A DNA stretch of 64,000 bases. Source: Bacillota bacterium (GTDB taxonomy: Bacteria; Bacillota; Clostridia; Lachnospirales; Lachnospiraceae). Both the position numbers and the translations under genes were made by a program. The stretch is from NCBI GenBank assembly GCA_023421505.1, contig JAEZTJ010000008.1, positions 62,001 to 126,000 on the forward strand, given 5' to 3'. Below the pieces are notes generated by a model. It saw nothing but the letters and a program-made list of their open reading frames with translations, made no database searches and had not been told where the DNA came from. Of the stretch, positions 63,165 to 64,000 are shown in pieces (position 1 is the stretch's first letter; the number at the start of each line of letters is the position of its first letter).

Positions 63165-63777
63165 CACCGCCTAACAATTCAACAATCCGTTTACCGGTTT
63201 CTTTCTTATCACAGAACACCCATTCAACCCCATACTTCTCATTCATAGTAACCATAGCCTTATATAACTCTTCTCCGGTTGTGGGACCACGTTTGATTTT
63301 CGCTCCATGGGATTTTAGTTCTGCAAGTTCTGTCTGAAAATCTGCATCCTTTGGGATGTTCCATTCTTTTCGGATTTTCTGTTCATATTTCCACTGCCTT
63401 GGATTTACCCATTCCTTGACTGCATCCAGGGAATTAATCTTTCCGCCATGTTCAACTAGTATGTAGAGTTTAATTCCATTTTGTTGTGCTAAAATCACTT
63501 CATCCCGAAACCTTGAATGTGATTTTCCGACTATATTATTCACGACTTCCTGTAGATCTTTCTTGGTATCTACACTCACCTTAAAACTTCCCATGAAGTC
63601 CATCTTCTTTAATTTATCCCCTCTGCGGTCAATGACTGATTGTACGGCATCCGTTATCTCGATATAGTCACCAACCGGCAGAGGAAGTTCGGACAGCTCA
63701 TGACTATTGTCACGTAACCATTTATGCTTAATTTCGTGCTTGCCTGCTTGCTGCCCTTTATCCACTGCTATTTTCAT
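63151..63777 (-). CDS. ERCC4-type nuclease family phage protein
   Basis: Product of 208 residues. The restriction-like ERCC4 core is visible: LPVGDYIEI near the N-terminus, a basic and acidic stretch KVSVDTKKDLQE (V-D-x-K metal/catalytic motif) and DEVILAQQNGIKLYILVEH. It probably cuts branched or damaged phage DNA. No start-proximal GGAGG is seen; the ATG lies just after the stop of the previous gene. Confidence 0.84.
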   Translation of the reverse strand: MKIAVDKGQQAGKHEIKHKWLRDNSHELSELPLPVGDYIEITDAVQSVIDRRGDKLKKMDFMGSFKVSVDTKKDLQEVVNNIVGKSHSRFRDEVILAQQNGIKLYILVEHGGKINSLDAVKEWVNPRQWKYEQKIRKEWNIPKDADFQTELAELKSHGAKIKRGPTTGEELYKAMVTMNEKYGVEWVFCDKKETGKRIVELLGGDVGV

Positions 63778-63779
63778 AT

Positions 63780-64000
63780 TTACACCGCCTTGCTATATTG
63801 GTTCGAGCCAATAATTGGGGTTGTAGTAAGAGTTCGTTCAATACTCCATCCCTTACTCAATCTCGCCCATATGGTAGCCAACCTTATTCCGGTTATTTCA
63901 GACCATTCGCCCAACGTATGAGAAACACCATTAAATTCAACAAATCTGTTATTGGAGCGATTATTCTGTTGGGTTCTCTGTGTTACCCATCGGCAATTTA
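63780..64000 (-). CDS. HNH-endonuclease-like phage protein, C-terminal part
   Basis: The frame is open to the right edge; only about 73 C-terminal codons are inside. It reads RWVTQRTQQNNRSNNRFVEF and then FNGVSHTLGEWSEITGIRLATI, ending in a helix-turn-helix-like WARLSKGWSIERTLTTTPI. This tail is typical of phage HNH endonucleases with an AP2/NUMOD-type DNA-binding end. The catalytic part lies beyond the window. Confidence 0.78.
   Translation of the reverse strand, partial: NCRWVTQRTQQNNRSNNRFVEFNGVSHTLGEWSEITGIRLATIWARLSKGWSIERTLTTTPIIGSNQYSKAV

Noticed and set aside
1..64000. CRISPR arrays, rRNA and tRNA genes
   Set aside because: No regularly spaced repeats and no rRNA or cloverleaf-like sequence were noticed; a tRNA scan would be needed to exclude a tRNA fully.

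Overview
The window looks like about 51 kb of chromosome from a low-GC, spore-forming, anaerobic Firmicute, followed by the left end of a prophage. Support for an anaerobic Clostridia/Lachnospiraceae-type host (Lachnoclostridium/Anaerocolumna-like; this placement is inference) comes from several genes: a Re-citrate-synthase-like enzyme with an isocitrate dehydrogenase, a free-standing rubredoxin, the redox repressor Rex, a type II pantothenate kinase, xylose isomerase, and a monosaccharide ABC transporter beside a YesMN-type two-component system. No rRNA, tRNA or CRISPR array was seen.

Layout, host part. 1-2.3 kb: a BlaI/BlaR1 antibiotic-sensing pair with its own promoter and operator. 2.4-13 kb: mostly single genes (alpha/beta hydrolase, GDPD, MFS transporter, TrmH-type methyltransferase, DegV, AEC transporter, MntP, GNAT, SDR, HAD). 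14-23.8 kb: a sugar locus. The transporter chvE-mmsA-mmsB lies next to a separate cluster of two periplasmic binding proteins, a histidine kinase and an AraC-type response regulator. 24-31.9 kb: amidase, cold-shock protein with a very large hairpin in its leader, RlmH, a gene-free stretch with two candidate C-rich small RNAs, an antitoxin-less MazF, alr, nnr, acpS and rex. 32-38 kb: coaW, a second BlaI/M56 pair and an ABC-F ATPase. 38-41.7 kb: a GntR-regulated Re-citrate synthase/isocitrate dehydrogenase module. 41.8-50 kb: AGCS symporter, DUF554, HD protein, tRNA-modification genes (tcdA, ttcA), cysteine desulfurase, rubredoxin (too short for a standard ORF list) and xylA.

Prifage part, about 51.16-64 kb. 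A large serine recombinase sits directly against the 3' half of a subtilisin-like protease gene. The protease is cut within the codons for its catalytic-histidine motif, so this is an attachment-site junction. To the right is a tightly packed leftward run of small phage genes: a primase zinc-finger protein, a DUF927 helicase, an ERCC4-type nuclease, a PAPS-reductase-like protein, a DNA methyltransferase that has lost its N-terminal half, zinc-ribbon proteins, and tiny membrane and Cys-rich proteins. The window ends inside an HNH-type endonuclease-like gene, so the phage structural genes and the other half of the protease must lie beyond 64 kb.

Recurring themes are autoregulated repressors with operators visible over their promoters (BlaI twice, Rex, GntR), and clusters of strong hairpins between genes. 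Several of those hairpins belong to a dispersed repeat family with copies near 6.7, 26.4 and 43.4 kb and a related cluster at 18.4 kb.
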